Assembly: GCA_023137595.1 (NCBI GenBank)
Contig: JAGLOZ010000071.1
Coordinates: 1 to 39,386, forward strand
Direction: 5' to 3'
Source: Minisyncoccota bacterium
GTDB taxonomy: Bacteria > Patescibacteriota > Minisyncoccia > JAHIHE01 > JAGLIN01
Length of the DNA stretch: 39,386 nucleotides
In this document: piece after piece, positions 15,025-24,714 of the stretch
Layout: the number at the start of each line of letters is the position of its first letter
How positions within the stretch are numbered: position 1 is the first letter of the stretch
Notes under the pieces: generated by a model
The model's database searches: none
What the model was told of the DNA's origin: nothing
Seen by the model: only the letters and a program-made list of their open reading frames with translations
Program-made: the position numbers and the translations under genes

Positions 15025-16887
15025 ATGAAAAAGAAAATTAAGAAAATTACTAAAAATCCCATAAAAAACGATCTAGTAAAAAATTTATTGACCATTATTC
15101 TACTTTTTGTTTTTATGGCGTCTGCTTTCACTCTTTTTGATATTTCAGAAGAAAAACCCGAAGAGATATCAATAAGTAAGCTTGCGAAACAGGTTGATGA
15201 GGAAAAAGTGAAAGAGATAATTGTTAGAAACGAAAAAGTTGAAATAATTTTAAACGATGAAAATAATACAAAAGAAATAGCTCGATTAGGAGGAACTTCT
15301 TCGCTAGAAGATGAGCTAAAAAATGTACATGAAATTTCGAAAGAAAAGGTTGATAAAGCAAATATATTAGAAAAAGACATAACCGGAACTGAAAAATTTC
15401 TTGTCTCTTTCGGCCCGTCTCTTCTATTGTTTATTCTTATCGGTTTTCTTTTATGGATGATGCTTGGGCAAGCCCAAAAGCAGAATGGGCAAGCAATGTC
15501 ATTCGGAAAATCAAAAGCAAGGTTTCTGAAGCCCGGAGAGAAAAAAAAGAAAACAACGTTCAAAGACGTAGCGGGAGTAAAAGAGGCGAAAGAAGAACTG
15601 CTGGAAATTGTTGATTTTTTGAAAAATCCCAAAAAGTTTCTTGAGCTGGGAGCAAGAATTCCAAGAGGCGTTTTGCTTTTAGGTCCTCCCGGAACCGGAA
15701 AAACTTTACTCGCGAAAGCGGTTTCCGGAGAAGCTAATGTTCCGTTTTTTAATATTTCCGGTTCGGAATTCGTGGAAATGTTTGTCGGAGTCGGAGCTTC
15801 AAGGGTTAGAGATCTGTTTAAGAATGCCAAGAAAAACGCGCCGAGCATATTATTTATTGACGAAATTGACGCGGTTGGAAGACATCGCGGAGCGGGTCTT
15901 GGCGGCGGACACGATGAAAGAGAGCAGACTTTGAATCAAATTCTTGTTGAAATGGACGGTTTTGATACTGAAACAAATGTAATTGTAATGGCAGCAACGA
16001 ACAGGCCTGATGTTCTTGATCCGGCGCTGCTCAGACCAGGTAGATTTGACAGGAGGATCATGCTTGATCTTCCGGATATAAATGACAGAGAAGGAATATT
16101 AAAAGTTCATGCCCAGGGAAAGCCGATTGAGAAAAATGTAGATTTGCGCAGAATAGCGGAAAGAACCCCTGGATTTTCCGGGGCGGAGTTGTTCAATTTA
16201 CTCAATGAAGCAGCAATTCTTACGGCAAGAAGGAATAAGAAAATTGTAGGAAAAAATGAGATTTTGGAGTCTATTGAAAAAGTTATGCTTGGTCCTGAAC
16301 GGAAAAGTAATCTACTTCTTAAAGATGAAAAGAAAATTGCCGCTTACCATGAAGCGGGGCATGCTCTTCTGGGACATCTTCTTCCTAAAACAGATCCGAT
16401 TCATAAGATATCAATAATTTCCAGAGGTCGTGCTGCCGGTTATACTTTAAATCTTCCTGAAGAAGACAGGCATTTTCATTCTAAATCGGAATTCATAGAC
16501 AATCTTGCAATGCTTCTGGGAGGATACGCGGCTGAAAAAATAATTTTTGATGATCTTACGACTGGAGCTAGTAGTGATTTAACTAAAGCAAGCGGAATAG
16601 CGCGTGAATTGATTACAAAATATGGAATGAGCGAAAAGATAGGGCCGATCGTTTTTGGCCAGCATTCTGGAACGGTTTTCTTGGGGAAAGAAATTCACGA
16701 ACAGAGAAATTATAGTGAAGAGGTTGCCGCTGACATTGATCATGAAGTTGAGAGGTTTCTTAATGATGCCCTAAAAACCGCGACAGAAACAATAAACAAA
16801 AATAAAGGCAAATTAGATAAAATAGCGAAGAGGCTGATAGAAGTTGAAACGATCGAGAAAGAAGAATTTGAGAAGTTGATGAAATAA
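15025..16887 (+). CDS. ftsH: ATP-dependent zinc metalloprotease FtsH
   Basis: Membrane-bound hexameric AAA+ protease that extracts and degrades misfolded membrane proteins and short-lived regulators. In 620 residues: two membrane helices (about 18-38 and 128-148) around a small extracytoplasmic domain; Walker A GPPGTGKT (220-227); pore loop [10 protein letters not shown]; Walker [12 protein letters not shown]; second region of homology [20 protein letters not shown]; zinc motif HEAGH (442-446) and the distal Asp region [12 protein letters not shown]. Length is normal. No SD; ATG 15025 gives a standard basic N-terminus ([10 protein letters not shown]). Single gene. Confidence 0.97.
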   Translation: MKKKIKKITKNPIKNDLVKNLLTIILLFVFMASAFTLFDISEEKPEEISISKLAKQVDEEKVKEIIVRNEKVEIILNDENNTKEIARLGGTSSLEDELKNVHEISKEKVDKANILEKDITGTEKFLVSFGPSLLLFILIGFLLWMMLGQAQKQNGQAMSFGKSKARFLKPGEKKKKTTFKDVAGVKEAKEELLEIVDFLKNPKKFLELGARIPRGVLLLGPPGTGKTLLAKAVSGEANVPFFNISGSEFVEMFVGVGASRVRDLFKNAKKNAPSILFIDEIDAVGRHRGAGLGGGHDEREQTLNQILVEMDGFDTETNVIVMAATNRPDVLDPALLRPGRFDRRIMLDLPDINDREGILKVHAQGKPIEKNVDLRRIAERTPGFSGAELFNLLNEAAILTARRNKKIVGKNEILESIEKVMLGPERKSNLLLKDEKKIAAYHEAGHALLGHLLPKTDPIHKISIISRGRAAGYTLNLPEEDRHFHSKSEFIDNLAMLLGGYAAEKIIFDDLTTGASSDLTKASGIARELITKYGMSEKIGPIVFGQHSGTVFLGKEIHEQRNYSEEVAADIDHEVERFLNDALKTATETINKNKGKLDKIAKRLIEVETIEKEEFEKLMK

Positions 16888-16938
16888 ATTGTTAGATTGT
16901 TCTCTTGCTGCATTGCTAATATTTTAAAATTACGAAAT

Positions 16939-17109
16939 ATCATTGCGGGGAGCACTGAAATGAATTCATAAACCCTCGCGACTACGAGCGTAAATCGTAA
17001 TATTACATCTAGTGAAACTATTGCGGGATTGCAGGAGCCTGCTCTGAGCGATAGTCGAATGGGTCGGCTTTTCTCTCATTAATATTCGTTCAGCCTTCTC
17101 GCAATGACA
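16939..17109. repeat. MITE-like element R2, copy A
   Basis: Ends ATCATTGCGGGGAGC and TTCTCGCAATGACA are roughly complementary. Inside lies GCCTGCTCTGAGCGATAGTC, a module shared with R2 copy B and R3. A 45-bp tail downstream (AATGAATTTCTTACCGGCG, then CTAAATACT twice, to 17175) is also shared with the flank of copy B. Confidence 0.7.
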
Positions 17110-17186
17110 GTAAGTGTATATTAATGAATTTCTTACCGGCGTTTGCTTAATGCTAAATACTGTAGACTAAATACTATCTAAAAAAT

Positions 17187-17564
17187 ATGAAGAAACTATT
17201 CAGTAAAAATGTGTTCTTTTCACTGTTTTTTGCTTTATTTCTAGTTCAAATCTTATTTCTAGAAACAGGAACAGTTTGCGCGCAGTGCGGACCGACCGTT
17301 GGCATTCCGTGTAATCCTCTTGATGGCACGGTTTCATCTTTTCGTGACGCAATTATTGTTGTTATTAGATACTTATTATATATTATAGGAATTATAACAT
17401 TAACTTTCATAGTAATATCAGGTATCAAATATATAATCTCTTCTGGCAATGAAGAAAAAATGAAATCAGCCAAAGACGCTCTCTTTTCTTCTCTTTTCGG
17501 GCTGGCGCTGGCGCTTATGTCTTATGTCATTTTGGAAGCGATCGTTGATATTTTGAATAAATAA
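17187..17564 (+). CDS. Patescibacteria T4SS-pilin-like small membrane protein, first of three
   Basis: TrbC/VirB2-like pilin-type protein, 125 residues. Hydrophobic signal segment (8-27), then an exported Cys-containing stretch CAQCGPTVGIPCNPLDGTV (31-49), and two membrane helices (about 57-80 and 97-122) joined by the family hallmark SGIKYIISSGNEEKMKSAKDAL (82-103). This pattern matches small pilin-like proteins abundant in Patescibacteria. They are thought to form or feed a surface appendage or secretion channel; no assembly ATPase is in this window. Next gene 17786 has the same Cys pattern C-x(n)-CNPL-x-GTV. Confidence 0.8.
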   Translation: MKKLFSKNVFFSLFFALFLVQILFLETGTVCAQCGPTVGIPCNPLDGTVSSFRDAIIVVIRYLLYIIGIITLTFIVISGIKYIISSGNEEKMKSAKDALFSSLFGLALALMSYVILEAIVDILNK

Positions 17565-17785
17565 GCTTTTCGTAAAACTAATAAAAATAGTGCTAAACAA
17601 TTGCCTTAACAAGTTTTTCTTCGCGCAATATTTTTAATGCTTTTAATATTCAAATCATAAAGATGCCTGTCGCCCGGAAGCGTTTTGCGTCTGTGATGAA
17701 AACCTAATTTCTTCATACGTAAGTTGGTTTTATTTGAGAAATTGTTGTATAATAAGTTTAAGAGCTTGTAAATATAAATAAAATT

Positions 17786-18175
17786 ATGCTATTTTTGCCT
17801 AAATATTGGAAAAAGAAGATTTTCTTTATAGGAATTTTTTGCTGTTTGTTTTTTATTTCAATCTGTAGCTCGGTGGTATGTTTTTGCGCAGCTTCCTGTG
17901 ATCCGGAAACTTCATTCTTTTGCAATCCTTTGCGGGGGACTGTAGGGACGCTTGTTGAAGGAGGAGAAAAAATGACCGGCTATATCCTGGGTCTAATCGG
18001 ATCCGTAGCGCTGCTTCTCATAATAATATCCGGCATCATGTATATAACTTCTGCCGGAAATGAAGAAAAAATTGCTTCTTCAAAGAAAATACTTACCGGA
18101 TCGGTTGTTGGCCTCGCGATCGCGCTTCTCGCATTTAGTTTGCTTCAAGTTCTTTTGTCGATTCTTAATATGTAG
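17786..18175 (+). CDS. Patescibacteria T4SS-pilin-like small membrane protein, second of three
   Basis: Paralogue of the preceding gene, 129 residues. Signal segment (about 11-33), Cys-rich exported part (CFCAASCDPETSFFCNPLRG, 34-53), two membrane helices (about 67-90 and 105-127) and the loop SGIMYITSAGNEEKIASSKK. Sharing of the CNPL-x-GTV motif with its neighbour indicates tandem duplication followed by divergence. ATG 17786 chosen from the signal-peptide start. No SD visible. Confidence 0.8.
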   Translation: MLFLPKYWKKKIFFIGIFCCLFFISICSSVVCFCAASCDPETSFFCNPLRGTVGTLVEGGEKMTGYILGLIGSVALLLIIISGIMYITSAGNEEKIASSKKILTGSVVGLAIALLAFSLLQVLLSILNM

Positions 18176-18187
18176 GATAAAAAACAT

Positions 18188-18285
18188 CCAATAACCAACG
18201 TCCAACATTCATTCAATATCTAAAATTTAAATAATCAACAAAATTGAATATTGAAAGTTGAGTGTTGAATGAATATTGGGTATTG
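18188..18285. repeat. imperfect inverted repeat between pilin genes
   Basis: CCAATAACCAACGTCCAACA-like left arm and TGTTGAATGAATATTGGGTATTG-like right arm pair imperfectly over about 30 nt. The AT-rich hairpin may end transcription of the second pilin gene, though no T run follows. Confidence 0.5.
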
Positions 18286-18312
18286 TCTATTGAATATTAA
18301 AACATTTTTTCA

Positions 18313-18879
18313 ATGAAATTTATAACAAATAAAATATTTTTAGTTTTATTCGCGGTTTTGTTTGTAGTTTTGCCGTTAATAGGGTTTTCGCATAATGCCA
18401 GCGCTGTGCTTGGCACTCCGACTTGCGCTCCCAATGATGGATGTTTACCTTCCTGTCTTCCTGATTTTGGAGTTCCTGACCCGGACTGTATAGACTTAGG
18501 AGTTCCCGGACTATGTCCAAAGTTGCAAGGCTCTAAAGGCTTGATCCCGTGTGGTAAAAATTATGATGACCCTGATACTGATTGGGATGAATGCGCGTAT
18601 TGCAGTCTGTGTTCCTTTATTTTTATGGGACAGCTTATCGTAGAATTCCTTCTTAAAATTACCGCAGTTGTAGCTGTTTTGGCTATTGCTGCCGGAGGGT
18701 TTCTTTATATGTTCGCTGCCGGAAGTCAAGGCACCATAGATAACGCAAAATCAATTATAAAGTACGCTTTGATCGGTTTTGTAATTGTTTTTATTTCATG
18801 GGCGGTAGTTGGCACAGTTTTGACAATGTTCGGATATATAGATCCAATCGGAGGAGAGTGGTATGCGTTAGACTGCTAA
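18313..18879 (+). CDS. Cys-rich T4SS-pilin-like membrane protein, third of three
   Basis: Longer relative (188 residues) with the same C-terminal layout: two membrane helices (about 107-137 and 148-172) around AAGGFLYMFAAGSQGTIDNAKS. The exported N-terminal part after the signal segment (about 10-32) holds many Cys residues (CAPNDGCLPSC, CIDLGVPGLCPK, CAYCSLC), so several disulfides or a metal site are possible. It forms a group with the two genes before it. Function as surface or channel subunit is inferred from family. Confidence 0.8.
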   Translation: MKFITNKIFLVLFAVLFVVLPLIGFSHNASAVLGTPTCAPNDGCLPSCLPDFGVPDPDCIDLGVPGLCPKLQGSKGLIPCGKNYDDPDTDWDECAYCSLCSFIFMGQLIVEFLLKITAVVAVLAIAAGGFLYMFAAGSQGTIDNAKSIIKYALIGFVIVFISWAVVGTVLTMFGYIDPIGGEWYALDC

Positions 18880-19492
18880 TCAGTTCCTGCTAAAACACTA
18901 ATTCAATGTATGGAATTTCAATAATTCATAAAAGTAACAGTCATCTTTATGAACATATTGATTTCTATAAAATAGCTTACTACGACTGATAAATCTTGAT
19001 AGCGATTTAATTCTCCGGCGACTGTTACTGAGACTTTATAACTATTTCAACAAGAACCCTAATTATATCGTCCTAACTGATGTATTGTTAAGATGTTTAA
19101 AATTTGAAAGGTTATTTATTTACAAACTCTGGGCGGGTAAGTTATATTTAGTTAAAATTATTGTGTTTATAACACTGCTGATCTTGTTAGTCAGTTTTGT
19201 TTTTTTGTAAAAAAGATAAAAATAATCTGGAATTATTAAAAAGCTAGACAAAAGTTAACGAATAATCGAAAATACAAGAGAACAAGAGAAGAAAGAGGAG
19301 TCCATAGAGAATGATGAGAAAAAAATAATGGCGAAAAATTTTCAAAAACTTATTAGTTGAAATTAAAAATTTAATAGACCTGTCGGTTAGCTGGCAGGAA
19401 TTAAAAATTAAGATTAAGTTTCTACCTTTACATATAATATTTTTATGTTAAAATGTTAAAATGTTAGTATGTTAAAATGATCATATGATTTT
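18880..19492. other. gene-free 610-bp stretch upstream of tRNA-Ile
   Basis: No ATG-started gene of note. An AGTAACAGTC / GACTGTTACT pair (about 18926-19028) may fold the first half. An open frame without ATG from about 18974 to 19209 ends in a hydrophobic stretch and is unsupported. Close to the tRNA the sequence ATGTTAAA is repeated (19446-19482), a motif seen in several other intergenics here. Confidence 0.4.
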
Positions 19493-19566
19493 GGGCCATT
19501 AGCTCAGTTGGTTAGAGCGCGATCCTTATAAGGTCGATGTCCCTGGTTCAAGTCCAGGATGGCCCA
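19493..19566 (+). tRNA. trnI-UAU: tRNA-Ile (anticodon UAU)
   Basis: Complete cloverleaf: acceptor GGGCCAT/ATGGCCC, D arm AGCTCAGTTGGTTAGAGC, anticodon arm CGATC-CTTATAA-GGTCG with anticodon TAT, T arm CCTGG-TTCAAGT-CCAGG, discriminator A. It reads AUA codons. CCA is not encoded (ACAGC follows), so a CCA-adding enzyme is needed. Many bacteria read AUA with a lysidine-modified CAU tRNA instead; a UAU gene is less common. Confidence 0.97.
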
Positions 19567-19665
19567 CAGCAAAACAATAGAGCGATAAAATTTCCAAACA
19601 CTTTGCAAGTAGGTTCTACGGCTCTAAATGAACTATGGAGTTATCAGATTCTAGTGCTCAAAACC

Positions 19666-19698
19666 AAAAATAGGCTTCTATTAAAAAGCCTATTTTTT
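19666..19698 (+). terminator. bidirectional terminator after tRNA-Ile
   Basis: AAAAATAGGCTT (19666-19677) and AAGCCTATTTTT (19686-19697) form a 12-bp stem with T runs on both strands. It can end the tRNA transcript and the minus-strand solute-binding gene that stops at 19747. Confidence 0.8.
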
Positions 19699-19746
19699 AT
19701 TGTAAAAGTAAAAGATCCATAATTCTCGCTTCATTATTCTATTTTT

Positions 19747-21099
19747 TTAATCCAGCGATCTGATTTTACTCGCAGCATAATTTGCTGCTTGTTCTATTGT
19801 CTTTTTTTTATTCTCGTCATTTGTTATTATTGAGTCTAGCATTTCTAATAAAACCTTATCAACAGCTTTATCGTCATAGCGAGGCCAGCTTTTTGCAGTA
19901 AGAACTTGGCTTGCGAACACACTTCTCGCGTCATCAGAATCAGAGGCTTGTTCTTGCGCAAGTTGCAAGTTTGCGGATGCCCTATTCGTTGCATCTAGAT
20001 AAAGACCGACATTTTCTTTTTTAGCGGCAAAATTTAGATATTCCCATGCAAGGTCGTAGCAACTAACAGAAGATTTACAGGGTGCTATCTTGGGCACAGC
20101 AGGCACCCAGTAGGTTGCATAATTAACTTTATAGTTTTTGTCAAATTGCGGAACGGGAGCAATTTTAAATTTTAATATACCTCCGGTTTTAGTTGTAACA
20201 TTATCTATGTGATGAGAATAATTGATCATCATTGTTGCTTTTCTTTGCGTGAACGCGTCTATAGAATATATCTGGTCTTCATTCCATGTGTAGAATCTTT
20301 TTGCTGGATCAGTAAAATCCGTATAAAATTTTATAGCGGAAATAGTCTCTGGATTTCTAATAGAAATTTCAGATTCTAAAATACCATTTCTATAATTGTT
20401 TTGCATAGCCAGAAGAAGAATAATGTCTTGGCTTCTATTCACATTGCTTCCTCCTCCAAATGCAGCTCCAGCTTTCTCAATATTTCCGTTTTCATCAAGT
20501 ATAGTAAGTTTTTCAGTATAGTTTTTAAATTCATCCCATGTTTGAGGAGCGTTAAGAAAACCTTCGTTTATAAATCTGTCTTCATTATAATATAATGCTG
20601 GAGTGTCAATGTAAAAAGGAAGCGCGTATATGGTGCCTTCATCAGACATAAGATCATCAACAGTGACTTGAGCAAATGTATTTTTAAATTGAGAAACGTC
20701 CATCATTTTAGCGGGTACAGGTAAAAGTTTTTCTTGATATCTTGGAATCCATGAATTAAATAGCATAAAGATATTAGGTCCTTTCCCTTCAAACTGCATT
20801 TCTCTTATTATATCTTCGTAATTTGCTTGGTCTGATATTTTTTTGTAGTTTATGAGAACATCTAGATAGCCGTTTTCCTGCTTTTTTTTGTATGCGTTAA
20901 ATTTTTCGCTAACATCTTTCCAATCGTTCGCACTGTCCCAAGGACCGACCATGGTCAAAACAACTACTGGAGGCGGCGGGCCTGAAAGCGGTCTGGTTCC
21001 GGGACATTTTTCAAATGGCGGGCATTCAAACATAAACCAAGCTGCGACAAGAATAAATAATATTATAACGCCGATTAAAAGTATTTTTGATTTTGTCAT
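19747..21099 (-). CDS. membrane-anchored extracellular solute-binding protein (ABC family 1 type), orphan
   Basis: Sugar-type periplasmic-binding-protein fold, 450 residues. An N-terminal hydrophobic helix (6-24) is followed by a Cys/Pro-rich spacer, so the protein is probably anchored. Family pattern: GPWDSANDWKDVSEKFN (52-68), IFMLFNSWIPRY near 112, the hinge region YALPFYIDTPALYYNEDRF near 160-178, PQTWDEFKNYTEKLTILDE near 185-203, and AFTQRKATMMINYSHH near 285-300. A paralogue lies at 30099-31562 with the same segments. No permease or ATPase gene is next to either copy. Ligand unknown; oligosaccharides or peptides are possible. Confidence 0.9.
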   Translation of the reverse strand: MTKSKILLIGVIILFILVAAWFMFECPPFEKCPGTRPLSGPPPPVVVLTMVGPWDSANDWKDVSEKFNAYKKKQENGYLDVLINYKKISDQANYEDIIREMQFEGKGPNIFMLFNSWIPRYQEKLLPVPAKMMDVSQFKNTFAQVTVDDLMSDEGTIYALPFYIDTPALYYNEDRFINEGFLNAPQTWDEFKNYTEKLTILDENGNIEKAGAAFGGGSNVNRSQDIILLLAMQNNYRNGILESEISIRNPETISAIKFYTDFTDPAKRFYTWNEDQIYSIDAFTQRKATMMINYSHHIDNVTTKTGGILKFKIAPVPQFDKNYKVNYATYWVPAVPKIAPCKSSVSCYDLAWEYLNFAAKKENVGLYLDATNRASANLQLAQEQASDSDDARSVFASQVLTAKSWPRYDDKAVDKVLLEMLDSIITNDENKKKTIEQAANYAASKIRSLD

Positions 21100-21311
21100 T
21101 TTTGTAAATTTAAAATTTATCGCATAGAAATTTAATAATTTGCTTGAATACGGGAGATGTTCGCGAATGTCGCTTGCAAGTGCGCTTTGTGTATGTGCGT
21201 AAGCCTAATTTAAAACATAGGAATTTCTGCACTACTCTATCTGCATTTAAAATCTCTTCTAATTTTTCTTTATCAGATGGAAAATAGAACGCGCAAAGCT
21301 TAGTTTGCGAT

Positions 21312-21893
21312 CTATCTAATCGCAGAAAAAACCATTCCGTAGTGTTTATTGCCAGTGTTAAGGTTTTTTATGATTTTTAAACCATTTTTAATAGATAGCT
21401 TTTTTATATCTTCTTCGCTAAGGCAATGTTCAAATTTTGGTCCTAACGGGACTTTATCAGGAATCCAGTCAATAATAATGATTTTCCCATTATCTTTTAT
21501 AATTCTTTTTGCCTCGCCTATAACAGAATCATAGTCGTTGCATTGAAATAATATATTTGCCAATACAGCTAAGTCAACAGATCTATCTTTGATATTGGAG
21601 CCGCCGATCGTTTCTATATTTGCTCTTACAGTTTCTATATTTAAAAGTCCATATATTTTTGCTTTACTTAAAACAGATTCAAGCGCGCTGTTTAAAACAT
21701 CTACCGCATAAACCTTGCCGCTGTTTGTTACTAGTTTTGCGATTGGAATCGTAAAATATCCCGCGCCACAGCCAAAATCAGCAATGATCATACCGCTGGT
21801 GATATTCATTTTTTTTATAATATCATCTGGATTCATAAGTCCTCCGCTGCCAACTTCACTTATTATTCCAATATCATTTTTATTTTCCTCCAT
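21312..21893 (-). CDS. class I SAM-dependent methyltransferase (UbiE/type 11-like)
   Basis: 193 residues with MIIADFGCGAGYFTIPIAKL (35-54, motif I), KVYAVDVLNSALESV (61-75, motif post I), VDLAVLANILFQC (near 106-118, motif II) and IIKDNGKIIIIDW (near 131-143). The N-terminal GGLMNPDDIIKKM is seen in arsenite-methyltransferase-like and UbiE-like proteins. Substrate unknown. Start ATG 21893 follows an AT-rich leader without SD. Unrelated to the one at 9959 except for fold. Stands alone. Confidence 0.8.
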   Translation of the reverse strand: MEENKNDIGIISEVGSGGLMNPDDIIKKMNITSGMIIADFGCGAGYFTIPIAKLVTNSGKVYAVDVLNSALESVLSKAKIYGLLNIETVRANIETIGGSNIKDRSVDLAVLANILFQCNDYDSVIGEAKRIIKDNGKIIIIDWIPDKVPLGPKFEHCLSEEDIKKLSIKNGLKIIKNLNTGNKHYGMVFSAIR

Positions 21894-22072
21894 TTGTTTT
21901 TTTATTAAATAATTAAATTGTCAAATTGCTAATATTGCCAAATTATCGCACATTTTATTTTCTTCTGACAATTTAACAATAAAAAATATTCGTAAAATGC
22001 AAGAATTTTTTCTTATCGTAGAGATGAGGATGAAGCCCATCTCTACTTCTGTGGGAAACATTATGAAATTGG

Positions 22073-22099
22073 TTGCCTGCCTGTCGGACAGGCAGGCAA
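22073..22099. repeat. palindrome TTGCCTGCCTGTC-G-GACAGGCAGGCAA
   Basis: Perfect 13-bp arms with a single central base, upstream GG and downstream CC. Just before it TAGAGATG / CATCTCTA (22018-22045) forms a second hairpin. Both lie beyond the 3' end of gyrA. GC-rich in an AT-rich surrounding and without T run, so more likely a dispersed palindrome than a terminator. Confidence 0.75.
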
Positions 22100-22141
22100 A
22101 CCAGTTCCCGCGTCGTTTAAATTTTTATATGTTAAAATGTT

Positions 22142-24613
22142 TTACACGATCGCTATTGAAGACACCTTATCTTCACTGCTAAGCCTCATCACTCGAACGC
22201 CTTGAGTAGCGCGTCCTGATTTTGCGATATTGGAAAAGGGAGTTCTAATCACTTGTCCCTTGCGAGAAATAAGCAATAGATCTTCACTTAATTGATTTTC
22301 GCCTATAACCCTTGAACTGACAAGCGGTCCTGTTTTGGTATTAATTATCGCAGTTTTTATTCCACTGCCTCCTCTGCGCTGAATTTTGTAAAATTTTAAG
22401 TTGCTTATTTTTCCAAAACCATTTTCAGATATAGTAAAGATATATTTTTTTTCTTTTCCAGAATCAAAAACAACATCCATGCTGATAACTTTGCTTGCCG
22501 GTTTTAACTTGATAGCTTTTACTCCAGAAGCGCTTCTGCCCATAGATCTTATGTCTTTTTCTTTGAATCTAATCGATTGTCCTCTCGAAGAAACTATAAT
22601 GACATTATTATTACCATTACTTGACCTGACCCACCTTAACTCATCATCTTTTTTTAGTTTAACCGCGATAAGTCCGGACCTTCTAACATTTGTGAATTCT
22701 TCTATGCCCGTTTTCTTCATTATACCATTTTTTGTCGCCATTACAAGAAACTTTGTATCATCTTTTTTATCAATGGATATAACCGCTGTAACAATTTCTT
22801 CAGTAGAGAGTTGGAGAAAATTAACAATTGCCTGGCCCTTTGCCGTTCTTGAACTAGCTGGAATTTCATAAGCTTTTGTTTGGAAAACTCTGCCAAAGTT
22901 TGTAAAGAATAATAAATTATTATGGGTGTTTGTTACAAACAGATGATCCACAACATCCTCTTCTTTTGTTGTTGCTCCAATGACTCCTTTGCCTCCTCTA
23001 TGCTGAACATGATAGGTCGTGGTATCCATTCTTTTTATATATCCTTCCCTGGTAAGAGTTATTATTACATCTTCGCTTGGAACTAGATCTTCTTGAGAAA
23101 ATTCGTCGATAGCGCTTTTGACAATTTTTGTTCTTCTTCCGTTTCCATATTTTTTTCCAGCTTCAGTCAATTCATTTTTGATAATTTCCATAATCCTTGT
23201 CTTGCTTTTTAGTATTGCCTGGAGTTTCTTGATAAGCTTTTTCTTTTCTTCCAATTCGTCTTTTATTTTTTTTCTTTCCAAACCGGCAAGCGTTTGAAGT
23301 CTCATTTCTAAAATCGCAGTTGATTGTCTATCGCTTAGCTTGAACTTGTCCATTAAATCTATATGAGCTTTTTCTTTTGTAGGAGCTTTCTTGATCGTTT
23401 TAATTATAGCATCAATATTATTAAGAGCAATATTCAATCCTTCCAATATATGCGCTCTTTCTTTTGTTTTATCTAATTCAAATTTAGTTCTTCTTCTGAC
23501 AACTTCTTCACGATGGATAAGATAATACTCAAGAATCATTTTTAAATTTAGAACTCTTGGTTGTATTCCATCAACAAGGGCAAGCATATTAAAGTGGAAT
23601 GCCTTTTGCAGATCAGTAAGTTTGTATAGTCTGTTCAAAATTTTCTTTGGGTAGGCGTCATTTTTCAGGTCCATAACGATCCTGACTCCGTCTCTGTCAG
23701 ATTCATCTCTAATATCTTTTATTCCTTCAATCCTTTTTATCTTAACAAGTTCGGCTATTTTTTCAATTAGATTGGATTTGTTTACCTGATAGATCACCTC
23801 AGAAACAATTATTTGAAAACGACCCTTTTTGTTTTCTACAATTTCAACTTTTGCGCGGATATCTATTTTTCCTCGTCCTGTTGAATAAGCATTTATGATA
23901 TCTTTATGACCGTAAATTATGCCACCAGTCGGAAAATCGGGACCTTTAACGAATTTTAGCAGATCTTCAATTGTAGCGTTCTGATTATCTATGAGATAAA
24001 CAGTTGCCTCTATTATTTCTTCAAGATTGTGCGGAGGTATATTAGTTGCCATTCCGACTGCGATGCCCATTGCGCCGTTCAATAACAATTGAGGAATTCT
24101 GGCAGGCAGAACTGTCGGTTCTTTGCGGCTTTTGTCGTAATTATCAGCGAAATTAACTGTATTTTTTTCTATATCAACAAGCAGTTCTTCCGCAATTGGT
24201 TTTAATTTTGCTTCTGTGTATCTCATGGCAGCAGCACTATCTCCATCCATTGAGCCGAAGTTTCCTTGACCATTGACAAGTGGATAGCGCATTGAAAAGT
24301 CTTGAGCCATTCTAACCATTGAATCATATACCGCCACATCTCCGTGCGGGTGATATTTTCCCAAAACCTCTCCTACAACTGTCGCTGATTTTCTAAATTT
24401 AGCTTGAGGTTTAAGTCCGATGTCATGCATTGCATATAGAATTCTTCGGTGGACAGGCTTAAGTCCATCACGAACATCTGGAAGAGCGCGAGAGACAATG
24501 ACACTCATTGCATAATCAAGATAACATTCCTGCATCTCTTCAACTATCGCTTTGTCTTCAATTTTTCCAACATTTTTTTCTGCTGGTTTATTATCATCTT
24601 TTTCTTTTTTCAT
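22142..24613 (-). CDS. gyrA: DNA gyrase subunit A
   Basis: GyrA makes the transient double-strand break for negative supercoiling with GyrB. The 823-residue product begins its winged-helix region with [19 protein letters not shown] (32-50) and has catalytic Tyr132 in [10 protein letters not shown] (E. coli Tyr122). The tower and coiled coil lead to a C-terminal beta-pinwheel. The GyrA box reads QHRGGKG in place of the usual QRRGGKG, which still supports gyrase over ParC. In the quinolone region [10 protein letters not shown] (88-97) Val93 stands where E. coli has Ser83; Asp97 (Asp87) is kept. No gyrB nearby. ATG 24613; N-terminal 20 residues are charged and poorly conserved. Confidence 0.96.
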   Translation of the reverse strand: MKKEKDDNKPAEKNVGKIEDKAIVEEMQECYLDYAMSVIVSRALPDVRDGLKPVHRRILYAMHDIGLKPQAKFRKSATVVGEVLGKYHPHGDVAVYDSMVRMAQDFSMRYPLVNGQGNFGSMDGDSAAAMRYTEAKLKPIAEELLVDIEKNTVNFADNYDKSRKEPTVLPARIPQLLLNGAMGIAVGMATNIPPHNLEEIIEATVYLIDNQNATIEDLLKFVKGPDFPTGGIIYGHKDIINAYSTGRGKIDIRAKVEIVENKKGRFQIIVSEVIYQVNKSNLIEKIAELVKIKRIEGIKDIRDESDRDGVRIVMDLKNDAYPKKILNRLYKLTDLQKAFHFNMLALVDGIQPRVLNLKMILEYYLIHREEVVRRRTKFELDKTKERAHILEGLNIALNNIDAIIKTIKKAPTKEKAHIDLMDKFKLSDRQSTAILEMRLQTLAGLERKKIKDELEEKKKLIKKLQAILKSKTRIMEIIKNELTEAGKKYGNGRRTKIVKSAIDEFSQEDLVPSEDVIITLTREGYIKRMDTTTYHVQHRGGKGVIGATTKEEDVVDHLFVTNTHNNLLFFTNFGRVFQTKAYEIPASSRTAKGQAIVNFLQLSTEEIVTAVISIDKKDDTKFLVMATKNGIMKKTGIEEFTNVRRSGLIAVKLKKDDELRWVRSSNGNNNVIIVSSRGQSIRFKEKDIRSMGRSASGVKAIKLKPASKVISMDVVFDSGKEKKYIFTISENGFGKISNLKFYKIQRRGGSGIKTAIINTKTGPLVSSRVIGENQLSEDLLLISRKGQVIRTPFSNIAKSGRATQGVRVMRLSSEDKVSSIAIV

Positions 24614-24670
24614 AAGGAGTTATTTTAGTGGTGTTTAATTTAAAATACAGGAACTTCAATATCTGTCACG

Positions 24671-24714
24671 GTGACGGGCACCTTAGCATCAAATATATCT
24701 AAGGTGCCCGTCAC
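24671..24714. repeat. 16-bp perfect inverted repeat upstream of gyrA
   Basis: GTGACGGGCACCTTAG (24671-24686) and its exact complement (24699-24714) with a 12-nt AT loop. No T run on either strand. The GTGACGGGCACCTT core resembles dispersed REP-type palindromes known in other bacteria (memory-based). Two shorter hairpins follow to 24770. Confidence 0.8.

Noticed and set aside
15021-15848. 275-codon open frame on the minus strand opposite ftsH
   Set aside because: Shadow of the ftsH frame; Ser/Phe-rich product without domains.
18974-19209. 77-codon open frame with hydrophobic end
   Set aside because: No ATG or GTG in a useful place, no ribosome site; kept as intergenic.
21100-21311. open minus frame reading FYFPSDKEKLEEILNADRVV
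   Set aside because: Looks protein-like for about 30 residues, but has no start and overlaps the methyltransferase end in another frame; could be a remnant, not proven.
22401-22871. 156-codon plus-strand frame inside gyrA
   Set aside because: Antisense shadow of a conserved gene; no start context.
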